Assembly: GCF_902167145.1 (NCBI RefSeq)
Contig: NC_050098.1
Span: forward strand, 84,112,207-84,176,206
Direction of reading: 5' to 3'
Source of the DNA: Zea mays
Taxonomy: Eukaryota; Streptophyta; Magnoliopsida; Poales; Poaceae
DNA length: 64,000 nt
The notes beneath the pieces were generated by a model. The model was not told the origin of the DNA and did no database searches. It worked only from the letters and a program-made list of their open reading frames with translations. How positions within the stretch are numbered: position 1 is the first letter of the stretch; each line of letters begins with the position of its first letter. This document shows positions 10,756 to 23,110 of the stretch, piece by piece. The translations under genes were made by a program, and so were the position numbers.

Positions 10756-11167
10756 GTCCTAGCTGGGCTATTTGTTTAGAAGATAAGAAGAGATAAAGAG
10801 GGAGTCAGTTAGCCCTCCTATTTTAGTGGAGAGATTAGCTCTGTTTGTTTAGAAGATAAGAAGAGATAAAGAGGGAGTCGGTTAGCCCTCCTATTTTAGT
10901 GGAGAGATTAGCTCTGTTTGTTAGAGGTGGTTGAGATTAAAGTGGCACCTAAGTCTATAAAAGGAGCTGCTGTAGTTTGTATTAGGGCTCATCAAAGAAA
11001 GTTTTACCTGGCCGGTGGAGCTTCCTTGGTCATCCTGGCGCACCTTGCGCCAGCTGACGGAATCAGCTCCATCTCTGGCCGATCCCCATATCCACTAAGA
11101 TCCCTTCCCCAGTCCCAAGCCTTGCTGCGATCACCGCTGCGCAGTCCTAGGCGCCCACGACATATCA
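10704..11167 (+). repeat. 3' LTR of element R
   Basis: This 464-bp copy is nearly identical to 4840-5303, with the same 73-bp tandem duplication and a TATA box at 10956-10962. The last 17 codons and stop of pol overlap its start. Confidence 0.93.
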
Positions 11168-13388
11168 TCACAGGAGAAGCAGAATCGTCCTCGCCGGACT
11201 TTGGTCACCCACCACCGCGCGTGAACCAAGCTATCTGGTAAGACATTTCCAAATTCCTCGTGCCCATGTCTTCCCTGACCTCTGGTGCAGCCCTCTGACC
11301 ACTTCAATTGAACTCTATCGCCCTGGATAGGCCGAAGTCCTCGCCGCCGACGAGCTCGCCCGCCTGCGCACGTGGACCGACCTACTCCGACCACCGTCGG
11401 AGACGATCCGCACATCGGCGTGACCGTCAAGACCCCCCCCCCCTACACCCTCGACCACTTTACCGGAGCAATCTCGCCGCCGGTAAGCCCCTCCACCACG
11501 ATCACTGTTGCATTAGGGGAATGATCGCGAGTTCGATTTCGTAGAAACCTAGGGGTTTTTTGTATAGTCATAGACTCATGTGAATAGTAAACCGAGGACC
11601 TATCTGTAATGAACTTAGAAACTTTCGCCAGGGACCCCAATGCAAAACCCTTTTTTCTTTAATCTATATCTGTTTATTCTTTTAAAATAGGCAGAGAACT
11701 TAAGAAATTTATATCTTGAGAAATATTTAACCAAATTTAGTCAAACCAATTTTACTGGATTCAGAAAATTATGAGATATCAAATAAAAATACTAAACTCT
11801 ATGCTTTCTGTATTAAATTTAAAGTTTGAAATTAAATAAATAAACCAAACAAACCTTATTAAAATGGAGAAAAGTAGTTATCTTTCTGTGCTGCACTTAA
11901 GAAAAATTGTAGAAGTCCAAACCCAACTTAGGCACTATTTAAAAATACTAAGCACCCTAGTATAAAAGATTAACACAGGGTTATCTATTAAAAGCCATAT
12001 CTGCCCAAAACTTAGGAAATTAGGAAAGGAAATAAAAATTAATGAACAGAGGATGTATATATTTTCCCTAATCCACTTAAGTAATGAAGAACCTAGGAAA
12101 AATATAAAGAACCCTAGTTTAGAACAAATTCAAGGTGGAATGTTTTATTAGGCACTAATAAAACCAAAAAGGCCATTATTAAAAATATAAGGACCATTTT
12201 AAAATTGGTAAGAAAAATTCAGTAGACTCCTAACTACTAGAACACCCCTACAAAAATAATAAACACCCCAGCCCATCATTTTAAGTGGATTGAACAATTA
12301 AAACTTGATATTTAGCCATATTCAAATTAAATCATAAGTAAGTCAAAAAGTGTGCAACAATGGGCAAATAAATTTTTACCAGATTATTAATAGAATAGAT
12401 AACCAGAGAAAAATGCAAAATCTAATCAAAACTATAGAATAACACTCAATACCCCTACCCCATGAAAAATGCCATTTAATTCAAGAAATTCCTACCACCC
12501 TTTCCCCTAAGCAAAAAGTTGCTAAATTCTAGAATGATTTCTCTTGCGCAAAGAAGAAGATAAGAAAATTTAGAAATCTGTTGTTTGATATTTTCCAAGC
12601 ATAGTGGTAGTAGAAAGCACCCCATTGGCTAGAAACTTTAGAAAATCATAGTAAAATAACTAATAAGTATTAGTGACTAAAAATTTGTGCAAAGCCATGT
12701 TATTACACCTAAATATTAGCAAAAATAGGTCTTAGAGAATAACCCACTGTCAAGAGGGAGTTGTAGTTCAAAGCACCCCCCTACCCTAACACTTGATAAT
12801 TTTGTACAAAAATAACCCCCTCACTTTTTAAGCCCCAAATTTTGAGAAAGAGAGTTATACACCAATGAAAAGCCACTATAATTTTTACAGAATTTTTGGA
12901 AATTTGTAAAACTATCTTGTAGTTCAAACTCACCTTAAAGGCATAAAAGAAATAGAAACAAAAAGATGGATTGGAAAGATTAATAAGTATCACCCCCAAT
13001 AAATGCAGCTAAGTATCTTGTTAAACATATCACTAAAATGTAAAAGGGAAAATCAGTAGAACACTAAAAAAACAATCCGACCCTTCAGTAATCAAACTTG
13101 ACCCTAACTTACTAAGTATACCCCAGAAATCTCTAATAACGAGGCTTAGCTCTATTTCCTGTAAATTAATCTTTCACCATACAATTTTAGTTACTAAATT
13201 GCATATCATGCCATGCATATATCTCACTCAGTGCATTCATTAGATTGCAACCTCTCTGACGGAGAGTACATGCTCATCGCTGAGCAAGGAGCTATCCACG
13301 AGGAAGATCAGGAGCCCGCTCCTGAGCCTACCATCGATGATCTCCCTGAGCCCCAGCAATTGAAGGCAAGCCCCGGTTTTATGCATAA

Positions 13389-13426
<38 letters not shown>

Positions 13427-14801
13427 CTACTTTACTATACATAATGTTTGTAGACTTGTAATGTGCACTTAAGTTTAGGAGCTGCTTGAAAACCCTTAGT
13501 TGCATGAATTCAAGATTCCTTTTTGAGATGGATACTAGTATGCTAGGTCAAGTAGCTGCTTTGCTAAATCAGGATCTCGGTAGAAGTCGAGTGATTTTTC
13601 TAGCACTCACGCGAGGTCAGGAATTGATTGTATTCATCTTGATAACAGGATCTATGATGGTCTATGGACTTGGATCCAGGGAGGATGCCTTGTCCATGAG
13701 ACGAGAAAAGGAATTAAGGATTAATGTGTGGATACCTGAGTCAAGCGTTTCAATGTACTAAGCACATGTCGGGAAATATGGTAACCGGTAAACCTAGTAC
13801 CTGAGTGAAGCTGGGCGCGGACTTTACCCCTCACGTGTCCTGAGACTGGGTCTCCCATGCTAGCTATGGTGGGTACAAGTGTGGTCACTGCACGGCGGCA
13901 GCCGGGGTCAGTGGAGCACTGTATGCCAAGGCGGTGAGGCCTGGTCGCGAACGGGGACTCGATGAGGACAGTTGATATGTGTGGGGACTGAGTGCCCCTA
14001 CATGTCGTGTGTTTAGGTTTACCTTGCAATGTTAAAACTCGATTCGAATCGTCTGCTTCTCACAGCTAATGCGACTGCTTGACCCCTTGTACTACATTGA
14101 GTAAGAAGTGAAGTGAGGCTTTACATGAGATAACATGTTGATTGTATTAAATGATTGTTACCATGTACGCTTAGAAAGAGCAAACTTAGCTAAAATAATG
14201 ATATTAGAATTGGAAAAGCTAAAAATTGATTTTAGACTCAGCTAGTGCTTTTGGCAAACCAAATCCCTCAGCTAAACAGCTGCATGGTCTAGGGGTAGAG
14301 GAGTAGATTCCTCACACCGAGTAAGTCTAGCTGAGTATTAGTATACTCAACCTTACTTGTGGCATAATTTTTGCAGGCACGCTTCAGGATATGGTTGATG
14401 GTGTGACTTGGCCTACCACCCTGCGACCAGGTTGGACGGTCGAGTGGGATGCTGCTCCGGCTGGAGAGGAGCAAGAGGAGTAGTGGTCTAGGCCTTGCCC
14501 TATTCCTCACCTATCGGCGATATTGATTATCCGCTGCAGTTTATCTTATGAACTTATTTCAGTTGACCTGAAAAACTCCAATTTATGTAATAACTCTAGT
14601 ACTTTAATTTGAGGTTTTCCTATTTTATTGTATTTCTTCTGTGACTCACCATCGAGTGAGTTAGTGGTATTTGATCCTGGATGAGTGGCTTTATCCGACT
14701 AGATCTGAGGGACTGACGGGTTATTCTGATTTAAGTGTGTTGCGACCTCTAAGGCATGACTTAGGCACTTAAGCTGGAATAATTCAGGCGGTTCTGCCAC
14801 A
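11168..14801 (+). mobile_element. 3' LTR of element A, second part
   Basis: This continues the LTR broken at 4839. The end, GGCGGTTCTGCCACA at 14801, matches the inverse of the TGTGGCGGAACC ends of the T LTRs. The segment at 13790-14060 corresponds in reverse orientation to 28130-28450 and 38770-39100 in T. It begins with a GC-rich part (11168-11500), then a long AT-rich stretch (11640-13200) with no coding signal. The 5 bp after it, CTCAC, would be the target duplication; its partner is outside the window. Confidence 0.82.
13392..13423. repeat. (TA)16 microsatellite
   Basis: A run of 32 bases of alternating T and A lies in the element A LTR. Confidence 0.95.
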
Positions 14802-16363
14802 CTCACTCAGAATCCCTCGCTTTAATTAAATAGTAGTTATAATTTATATTTGATAACGCCAAATTAAATATCCTAGTTCATATTCGTTTAGAGTAAACAC
14901 GATAACTTGTCGCTAGTACCTCCGACCGACGCGTTTCTTTCCCTCGCGTGACTGTAGTGTCGAGCTCTATTTTATGTTGCATGTTTTTATAACATCTTAT
15001 CTTGTATGGTGTAATGTTCTTATGAGTATATATATGTTTGTTTGTTTGTTCCTGTTTGTATTCGCTATGTGTCACGAATAGATCACGATTCATTTCCGAG
15101 CTTCGAGGGATCGACGGTCAAGCGTTGGTGACCAAGTGATCTGATTCTTCGAGTTCTGCAAAGTTGAAGACCCTGAGCATTTGTTTGGTGAAGGCAAGTG
15201 TCCTCTGACCTATTATGTCTCATTTACTTTATAATTCATCAACCCGCATACCATGATCAACCTAAGGATTTACTAGCTTTGTATTTACCTTGTCCTTGAT
15301 TACCTTTTGGGTTACTATGGTTAGCTTCATGCTATTGCTTTACTTCAATCAATGAACATGATGTGAACACTTATGATACGATGTTGTCATTATGATTATG
15401 ATGTTGGACTGGTGATACTTTAGGGGGCTCGAGCGGTTTCTCGAGTGCCTCTTCGTAAGGACCTATTCGTTGGATGACCGCCCGAGAAAACAATGCAACC
15501 ATGAGGGTGGTATGGGACGCCCTTAGCTGAATAATTAGAGGAACTAGGGTGTAGTTCGCTTTGCCGTCGTGCCGTCAATGCGGCTTGGTGTATGTGGCTC
15601 GCTCTGCCAAGGGTGGATTGCCCCTTGGGGAGGAGTGCGGTACATTTAGGAAACCTAACGGGCGGCTACAACCTCAGGGAATATTTGTAAAGGCTTTGTA
15701 GTGAATCCCTGGCCATTCACCTCGGGAGTGAATAAGGGTCTTGCAAGCCCGTGCTAGAGAGGGAATCACGGCTTGTGGGTAAAGTGCGCAACCTCTACAG
15801 AGTGTTATGAAACTGATATATCAGCCGTGCTCGCTGTTATGAGCGGCCAAGGGAGCTCCATTGATTAGAGACACATTGATCAGAGATGCTTTGGTTATAG
15901 ATGATGATGAGGATAATGATCGATTTTATGATTATGATTATGCTTATGGATTCTGGTATTCTTTCCATTTGGAGAGAGTACTTTTGGGTTAACAACTTGG
16001 GTTAATGTTAAAACCAGGCTCTCTACTATTAATAATTACCTGACCAACTAAAAGCAACTGCTTGAGCCTAATCCCACATAAAGCTAGTCCACTTCAGCCA
16101 AACGGGACATTTGCTGAGTACGTTGATCTGTACTAACCCTTGCTTTCACAAAACACCAGGTTGCCTTTGGTGCAATCTATGCTCAGGTAAAGAAGAAGGA
16201 GTCGAGGCGGATCTCCAGGAGTTCTAGGACTTCGACGAGTTCGAGGATTAGGCTAGCGACCTCCCCTAGTCAGCTGCATGTGGTGGGTTGTTTAGGTTGG
16301 CTACGTTTCGATTCTGTGTACTTTGATTTATATTATGTAAACGTCTCTAGTCTTTAATATTAT
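14802..16363 (+). mobile_element. Family-B LTR, plus strand, first visible part
   Basis: Bases 15420-15890 match the reverse complement of 620-1080 closely, which sets family and orientation. The left end is replaced by element A (ending 14801), so A inserted into this LTR. At 16363 it is interrupted by a solo LTR with the duplication ATTAT, and it resumes at 20370. No coding sequence is recognisable. The small ORFs are chance frames. Confidence 0.8.
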
Positions 16364-19300
16364 TGTAACACCCCTGGTGTTACTATCACTAAAACTTGAG
16401 CATAACATCATGAGCATTAGCATATCATGTGATTGTTACACTTAGAATGCATTCACTAGGCAAGAATTTCAAACAAGTTGTATTGATGTGACTGGTCATG
16501 GGTGAAACCCTAGGGTAGGGTACTTAATCCTAAATGAGCTTAGGGTGTCAATAAAGCCCAAATGAGAGAAAACTTCAAAACTCATGAGAAATAATCATAA
16601 GATATCACCTCTAATGAGATTTGATAGCATCCAAACCCTAGAAGTACCAAGAACCCTAAATAGACCCATGGAAAACCCTGGATTGAAACCCTAGGGGGTT
16701 ATATGAAAATATTGCACACTTTTGGACTCAAGTGCAAAAAACTATGGAATTAGGGTACCTTAAGTCATATGGTTCACATATTTGAAGGTTTGCAAAAGAA
16801 TCCATGAGATTTTGGCCTAATTGCAAAAAGGCCACTCTTGTGCTCATATGAATAAGTCTGAAAACAGTTGAACAAGGCTGACTTTGGAGCTCTGTAGTTT
16901 TAAATATACAAATATTTTACTTTGGGTCAACGCATCAAAAGTCTAGAGCTACTATAGGAGTACAACTTTGCTTAAGGGATTAAGCATTGTGTTATACAAA
17001 AAGATGGAGATAATTGGCCCTCAAGTTTAGTTGTCAGATAATACAGAAACTGAATATGGAGTGTCAATGAGTTTTGAAGAACTTTAGGCTTGATTCATGC
17101 TCCAAGGAGTAAGGAACTCAACATGATCTCTGCAGCAGAATTGTAGTTTGTATATAGGGCTACAAGTTTGCTACAAACCGATTAGCAAGTTGTCATGCAA
17201 AAATTCAAGAACAATGCCTCTAAAGATCCTCTGTCAGACCAACTGAATGACCTCACGATGGTACAGTGCACTGAAATATCCCAGGGTTTAGTCCCCCTCA
17301 CCGTCGGTGATCCGCGCGTCCGGATTTGCGCCCGTTGCCGTGATTCATGCCAGGCACGCTGTGGATATCCACGAGGAGGTAAAAGATCTCACGGGGAGGC
17401 AGATAGGGTCGCAGGGGAAGCTTATCACCGTGCATGTAGCCGTTGCGACGTGGCCGGACCACCGGTGTCGTCGTGGACACTCCGGCGACCTCAATTATGC
17501 CACGCCGTGACTCTTCACTACGCGGTAGTAACCATGGCACACTTAGGCTTACCCTCTCTGAATCACTGCACCGGTGAACGCCACGATTGCGCCACCAGTG
17601 ATCTTCTTCCTCTTTGACCGCCAGCGCGCCATTCCAAAATTGGAGGCCACCGCTCTTGAACACTATAAATTAAGTACACCGCTAGCTCCGTTAGATAATC
17701 ATGAAGCCAGAGCCCCCGCTCCTGCCTCCGATTAGCCACCATAACTCTCTAATTTCTCTTTCTCCCCAAATATGTTTACCGCCACCGTGAAAGAGCCCTC
17801 GTCGTGGCTAGCTTGTTCCATGTCTGTTCGTGCTCTCTGCTCTCCCATTTCAGTGTCCTTTGGTTCCCCTGATGCTCCTCAACCCATTCAATTGAGCTAT
17901 ACTGCCCTAGATCACCGGGAACACTTATGTTCCTCCGTTGTCTGCGCTGTCTCCGTGGACTGGACGATTTAGAGCTTCGCTAGTGAAATTGATTGAGGGG
18001 AAACGCTTGCTAAGGGTTGAATTAGGTCTCAGCCAAATTAGAGCACCGGTCATTAAGTATCGTGGCTGGTATGAGTTCACCGGAGCTCGGTTCTCCTTCG
18101 CTCCCCGTCGTGGACCTCGGGGTGTGAAGGAATAGAAACGCGGGGGTTTATTTGCAAGTGTCAGTGACCCATTAAAAACCAGCCAGAGACTCATTCTCAG
18201 ATGTTTGAACCGACAGGGGCTTTTGCGCAAAGTTCACTGCGCGGTCGAGGGCGCGCCCCCGTATTCCGCTTAGAGTTGGGCCGGTTGGGCCAGTTTTCGC
18301 CCAACACTGTTAGAAGTTTTTCATTTTCTTTTTCCGAGAAGCTTTAGAAATCCATAATAAACTATAGAAAAATGCTAAAAATACCAGACCAATTTTGCTA
18401 GGCTCCTGATTTTCTATAGTATTTAATAAAAATAGTTTTCGAATTTTTATTCCAAATAAGGAATTATGGAGTATTTAAAATAGCCAAAACTCATACCCAG
18501 AAATTAATTAATAATTCCAAAAATCACCAAACTTTTGAGAAAAGCTTTAAATGTTATTAAGAAGCCTTAGGTAAAGTTTGGTATGTTTGGCACCTAGAAC
18601 CCAAAACCCTAGTCTTCTGCCCTATGAACTTCACTTCTGACTCCAAAAACTCTGATCTCCGGGGGTCCCGTGAAGGAAAATTTTATTCAAGACCTAAGAT
18701 AATGAACTTTTATTATCTTTGTATTTCATGAGCATTCATGATAATATATGGCTATATATAGAAAACGAAGAATAGATAGAAGTTGAAGAAGCAAGGACTA
18801 CACCACCACCACCACCTGAAGAACCACAGGCCGGGAACTGCTTTTATTTTGACATCTATGGAGCAGAGCCTAACTCACCTATAACACAAGGCAAGCCCCG
18901 GTGCATTTGCCACCTCCTTGCTATTTTAAAATCTTTTTCACTTGCTTGATGCATTAGGTGATAGGAGTTGTGTGCTAAACAAATTGCTGCATTTCCTTCC
19001 TTGAGAATTCAATTACCTTACCTTGATCCCCTGTTTTATAAAAAGGTTTTCCTTATGATTAGCCTTGCTCTAGAAAAACAAAATGTTTTGTTTTGACAAA
19101 AGATGATGCTTCAAGTGGGTGGGATGTTTTCAAAAATAAAACTTGATGGTGGATCCATCATGGCCATGATGGGTTCAACATCGAAGAAGATGTACCTCTA
19201 CCAGGTACCAAATTTGGGTTTGAAATGATAAAGCTGAGACCGGGCGGTTGACTTGCACGAGAAGAGAGTCTCGGTGTAGTGTCTCCGTCTGAGTTGATTA

Positions 19301-20369
19301 AAGACCATCTCGATGTAGGCTTGATGATCGAGGACCCTTTAATTGGTCACATGCCTCATCATGGGTAAGCTTTGCCTCGGGCAGACTAATACTAGAATAA
19401 GATAATACGCAATGGGAGTGGAGAGATGGCGAGAGTAGCGTGTACCCTCCTGGGCAAGAGGCTGGATGGTGGTGTATCTGTGCTCTCAGTTGGCGTGAAC
19501 CTGATCTGGTCTTAAGAACCCCGGTGGCGAGTTGACATATGCAAGGGTTAAGTGCTACATATGTCATGTGATCGGAGATCCCCAGCTGGGTATTAATCGA
19601 TTCGGATCGCCGTTACTTCTCGGACATGAAGACTTGATCACTGACTTACACGTAGCATTCCAGTGAATAAGAAGGGTTGGTAAGAAATTGGCTAGTATAG
19701 GTCAAGTGCCTGAACTAGGGTAGAAAGAACACTAGATGCAGGTAATTTTACTTAACCTGACAAGTAAAATTGGATTTTAAGGATCCATTATTAGTAAGCA
19801 TTTCTGCAAATAGAATCTTTGATTATTGATAAGCCATACCTTGATTCCCAAAGGCCAGCATATCCTTGAGAGTCTTTTTATTTTGACGGGTAAGACTTGT
19901 GAAAGTACACTTCGTACTCAGGGTTTTCGAACCCATGTTGTTGTAGGTGAGGAAGCAGCAAATTTTTGTTGCTTCTGTTCCAAGGTGGTGCCTAAAGAAG
20001 AAAGCCAAGACTGAAGCCTCGGGAGGAAGTGTCCTCCTTTAAAACTTTTTACTGTTAATCAGGAGGGGGTTTTTGCCTCCCAAGGTATGTAATAATATTA
20101 CTCCAGCACTCTTATATTATTTTTACTCGTCTGTAATAGTACTACTCTTTCTATACTTTAATATAAAGTAAGTTATTGTAACTGCTTCCGCATACTCGTT
20201 CCTCCGATGTGTTGTAATATCTTCGTGACGGGTGAAACGCTCTTGGGCAAGGTAAAAAAATACAGATACCGAACTTGTCAAGTGATCAGGTGCACCTGCA
20301 GGGTTGTCTGAGGTCCGATGGACAAGGACAACTTTAGGTGGACCTAATGACTTGGGAGGTTCTGTCACA
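16364..20369 (+). mobile_element. Solo LTR of a Tekay-like family, 4.0 kb
   Basis: It starts TGTAACACCCCTGGTGTTAC and ends GGTTCTGTCACA. The perfect 5-bp duplication ATTAT lies at 16359-16363 and 20370-20374, so it is a solo LTR left by LTR-LTR recombination and not a fragment. The start shares the inverted-repeat terminus of the T LTRs. TATAAAT at 17664-17670 is a candidate core promoter, followed by the GC-rich leader typical of these LTRs. There is no internal domain and no coding sequence. Confidence 0.9.
17664..17670 (+). promoter_or_regulatory. Candidate TATA box of the solo LTR
   Basis: The sequence is CACTATAAATTAAG. The call rests on position within the LTR and on similarity to the other LTR promoters here. 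Confidence 0.4.
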
Positions 20370-20505
20370 ATTATTACTTACTCTTTATTGTTATTTGAAG
20401 CATTGTGCTATGATGAGTCATTTCTGTAATCGCTGTGTACGTGAATTTCTGATCCTGGCACGTACATGGTTCGCATTCGGTTTACCTTCAAAACCGGGTG
20501 TGACA
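20370..20505 (+). mobile_element. Family-B LTR, plus strand, right end
   Basis: This completes the LTR interrupted at 16363. It ends AAAACCGGGTGTGACA at 20505, the inverse of the TGTCACACCCAGTTTT end of the related solo LTR at 23111. It abuts the antisense gene of Z1 in mid-frame, so this insertion truncated that gene. Confidence 0.8.
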
Positions 20506-21977
20506 CTTTAGCCTCCGTGCTAGGCGCTTCGGCAGAAGCAGAAGTTGATGTTTTTACAGACTCCATAACAACATCTAGCACACTAGCCATTCTTCTTTTC
20601 TTTGGAGTTGCTGCGGGGATGCTTGATGGCTTCGGCAGTTCCGTTCTGCATGGTGGACATAGTGCTTTTAACTGCTCTGTCGTCTTCTCCAGTTTTGGCT
20701 CTTCAGCTGGTTTTGCCCTAGCATCGAATGGCATAGGGCGACCTGGTTCTGTTATAGGAGCTACCCCTTCACTTAGCTTTGGCACGTCGACCGTCTCAAT
20801 GCGCTTGGGTCAGTGTGTCAAAACTTTAACCTTTTTCGACCTCGACACAAGAGAAGTTGCTGAGATAACAGCTTTCCTCTTCTTCCCTTGCTTTCGTGAG
20901 GGATAACAATAATCTAGGTACACAAACCCGATAACATCAAATACCCTATTCAATCTCTTTTTGACCCGAGCTCCTAAGGCAATTGTCATAGTTTCATCTT
21001 CGGCCTTTGAATATGCTCAAGCAGCTCATCGCTAGTCGCCTCTATGGCATCTAGCCAGTCATCATTCGGTTCATCAAACTGACTCATGTACCGAAAGGTG
21101 TACTTCAGATAAACCAAACCATTTTGGTTGGAGCCAGCGGCAGCCTCCTTCAGCATTTCCCATCCATGTGCAAGTGGTGACACTCTGTAAGCAATATGCC
21201 CTTGGACCAAGGCTCTTGTGCCGATGTAAGTACACACCGTATTAAAAGCTGCTTGGCACGCTTGCACGTCATTCCCATGTCCGATGACCGGCCTCCTGAT
21301 GCCGAAGCGAGACCATATAGGGCGCTGAATAACCCCTTTTATATATTCCCTTTCACTCAGATCAACCTTCACATAAAACCATTCTTGCATCCAAGAGCCT
21401 GGCCACTTTTTCCGAAATGTCGGCACTGGATAGCTGGCTTCATCGCGATTCACGAACCTGTAGCAGCCAAAATTGTTGTGATATTGCTCTTTCCTAGTTG
21501 CCTTCGTCTGATATGATAGATCGTGCATATTGCAAAAACCCCAACTTTGACAATAGCTTGGGGTGTAAGTTGATGAAGATAAATTTCAAAAGTTTTCAAA
21601 ACTTCGACCAACATTTTGTCCATAGGGAACCGAAGTCTAGCTTTCGAGAAGCTTCTGAAAATCACCACTTTGTCAGCTTCAGGAAGAGGAACATTATTCT
21701 CCCCTCCCGCTCTCACGATTGAAATATCACGAAAGTATCTCTTCTCATTGCTTCGATCTGCCCTTGTTTAATAGTTGACTTTCCGAAAACAACATGGCTC
21801 GGTCTCCATGCCAATCTTCAGCATCTTCATTTCCACTCTCTACGTCGAAACTCTCACTATCACTGGAGTTTTCAGATATTCCAGCCAACATCTCATTGGT
21901 GATCTTCTCCATGTTTTTTCCATAGCTTCATAAAATCCGGCCAGCGCCAGGTCAATGATCTTCTTCTCATCAGCCAT
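20506..21977 (-). pseudogene. Antisense Transposase_28-type gene of Zeon-like element Z1
   Basis: This gene runs opposite to the LTRs of its element. The ATG is at 21977 (MADEKK). The segments then match the copies in Z2 and Z3: LPEADKVVIFRSF, VLKTFEIYLHQLTP, KEQYHNNFGCYRF, QRPIWSRFGIRRP and the nuclear-localisation-like PKKRRMASVLD. These are features of the Pfam Transposase_28 (putative gypsy-type transposon) family, which despite the name is not a demonstrated transposase. This copy is broken by an early frameshift and by an internal deletion near 21530 that removes the WAMRSQ-to-CFCN segment. A family-B LTR truncates it at 20505, so the intron and C-terminal coiled coil are missing. Confidence 0.8.
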
Positions 21978-22104
21978 TTAGACAATGGTTGCTAGAATGC
22001 CGAAGCTCAAATCCAATCAAACTCGACAAAGCAAGGAAGGTCAAAAAGGCAAACACAATACAAGCAGCTAAAATAGCACGAAAAATACTCACGATACAGG
22101 CCTC

Positions 22105-22112
22105 TATTTATA
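22105..22112 (-). promoter_or_regulatory. TATA box of the Z1 antisense gene
   Basis: TATAAATA on the minus strand lies 135 bp before the antisense ATG. The same box occurs at almost the same distance in Z2 (45583) and Z3 (58815). Confidence 0.65.
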
Positions 22113-22255
22113 TACTCAGAGCCCCACAGATTGGTGGGTCCTGCAGGTCAGTGTAATTCGCTATTCTAGCGAAAGGAATGTGTTTTTTCGGACCTTCGTC
22201 TAAAGGCCTTCGCTCACGTCGTAGTCTAAATTTGTTACAAAAAACAAATCAATAC

Positions 22256-22268
22256 TGCGAGGGGCTAC
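22256..22268 (+). other. Polypurine tract of Z1
   Basis: TGCGAGGGGCTAC precedes the TGTTGGGGGCC start of the LTR. The same tract abuts the 3' LTRs of Z2 and Z3 in inverse orientation. Confidence 0.8.
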
Positions 22269-22934
22269 TGTTGGGGGCCTTCTTCCTCCGAAGGCCCTCA
22301 AAAATGTGACTGACCATATGTTTTCAGTATGACACGGATTTTTACAAGGGGCTTCGACTTTGAGATGAAGGTTTTCTCTTATAACAAGGTAAAGATGTAT
22401 CTCGAAGGTGATGGGAATGAACGATGAAGTTGTAGCCGAAGCGCTTCGGTTTTGATGTGATGACCAAGACCAAGTATGATGATGACTGAAAAGGGACAAA
22501 GACTACTTAGTCCATAATGTTTTGTGTTATGATAATAGATGAATGTTGGGGACATGAATGTAATTTTATCCTGGCTGCATCCCGTGCCTATAAATAGATG
22601 AACAGTAGCTCCGTACTGTTCACGCTGATTGTATTCACTCTCTTGCATCCACACCTTCGAACAAGTCAAAGGTACTAATGTAATGTTAATCCTGTTGTTA
22701 TTCATACATGTTCTTATGGAATATAAATATGGATGAATTAGTAAGATGCAGTTACTGTCTTCATCCCTATGCATTCTTATTCAAATGTTAAATGATGAAG
22801 GTATGTCCTTGACCTTCGTCTGATGAGCATTATGCCCAAGTGGAGATAATGCTTCGGAAGACGAAGGTCCTTAATCTTTGACAATTGTGTTGTCTTGTTC
22901 TAGATTCACAACATTTGAGAACAAGTGACCAACA
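22269..22934 (+). mobile_element. 3' LTR of Zeon-like element Z1
   Basis: This 666-bp LTR runs from TGTTGGGGGCCTTC to GTGACCAACA and is related to the LTRs of Z2 and Z3. TATAAATA at 22589-22596 marks the promoter and confirms plus orientation. Its richness in CTTCG/CGAAG motifs and its length resemble maize Cinful/Zeon-type Tat LTRs, an inference from memory. The 5 bp after it are ATAAT. The 5' half of the element is outside the window. Confidence 0.85.
22589..22596 (+). promoter_or_regulatory. TATA box of Z1 LTR
   Basis: GCCTATAAATAGATGAACAG is conserved (in inverse) in the Z2 and Z3 LTRs. Confidence 0.65.
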
Positions 22935-23110
22935 ATAATCAATCTCGACTTATAAATCTCATCTAAAGCTCATTTAATCAACTCTCGACTGTTATTATTT
23001 GATCTGTGCCCGAGTCCAATTCCTCGAACTTTGATCTATGTCCGACTATTTTATCTGGATCCGTACTCTCAAATAGAATGCTCTGTTGTGTCGGTCTCTA
23101 AATAATTCTT
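22935..23110. other. Base sequence U, first visible part
   Basis: This AT-rich, non-coding sequence lies between Z1 and a solo LTR. It carries loosely repeated TCGACT and ATCTGTGCCCGAGTCC-like phrases. It continues at 27113 once the solo LTR is removed. Identity is unknown. Confidence 0.5.

Larger units (their letters stand above)
4840..11167 (+). mobile_element. Reina-like chromovirus R, complete, nested in element A
   Basis: This Ty3/gypsy element is bounded by two 464-bp LTRs (4840-5303 and 10704-11167) that start TGTTG and end ATATCA. A perfect 5-bp duplication, TCACA, lies at 4835-4839 and 11168-11172. A primer-binding site, polypurine tract, gag-protease, RT, RNase H, integrase and C-terminal chromodomain are all present. 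The short LTRs, a single gag-pol frame and the chromodomain fit the Reina clade. By eye the two LTRs differ at three bases, so this is a recent insertion. A hAT transposon occupies 6754-7867. Gag has a frameshift and pol a stop codon, so this copy is not autonomous as it stands. Confidence 0.93.

Noticed and set aside
13392..13423. (TA)n run as a replication origin or promoter
   Set aside because: A simple microsatellite within an LTR; nothing else supports function.
20466..20906. Plus-strand ORF of 146 codons
   Set aside because: It is the opposite-strand shadow of the Z1 antisense gene (PKKRRMASVLD segment on the minus strand). The same shadow appears at 46839-47651 and 60044-60634.
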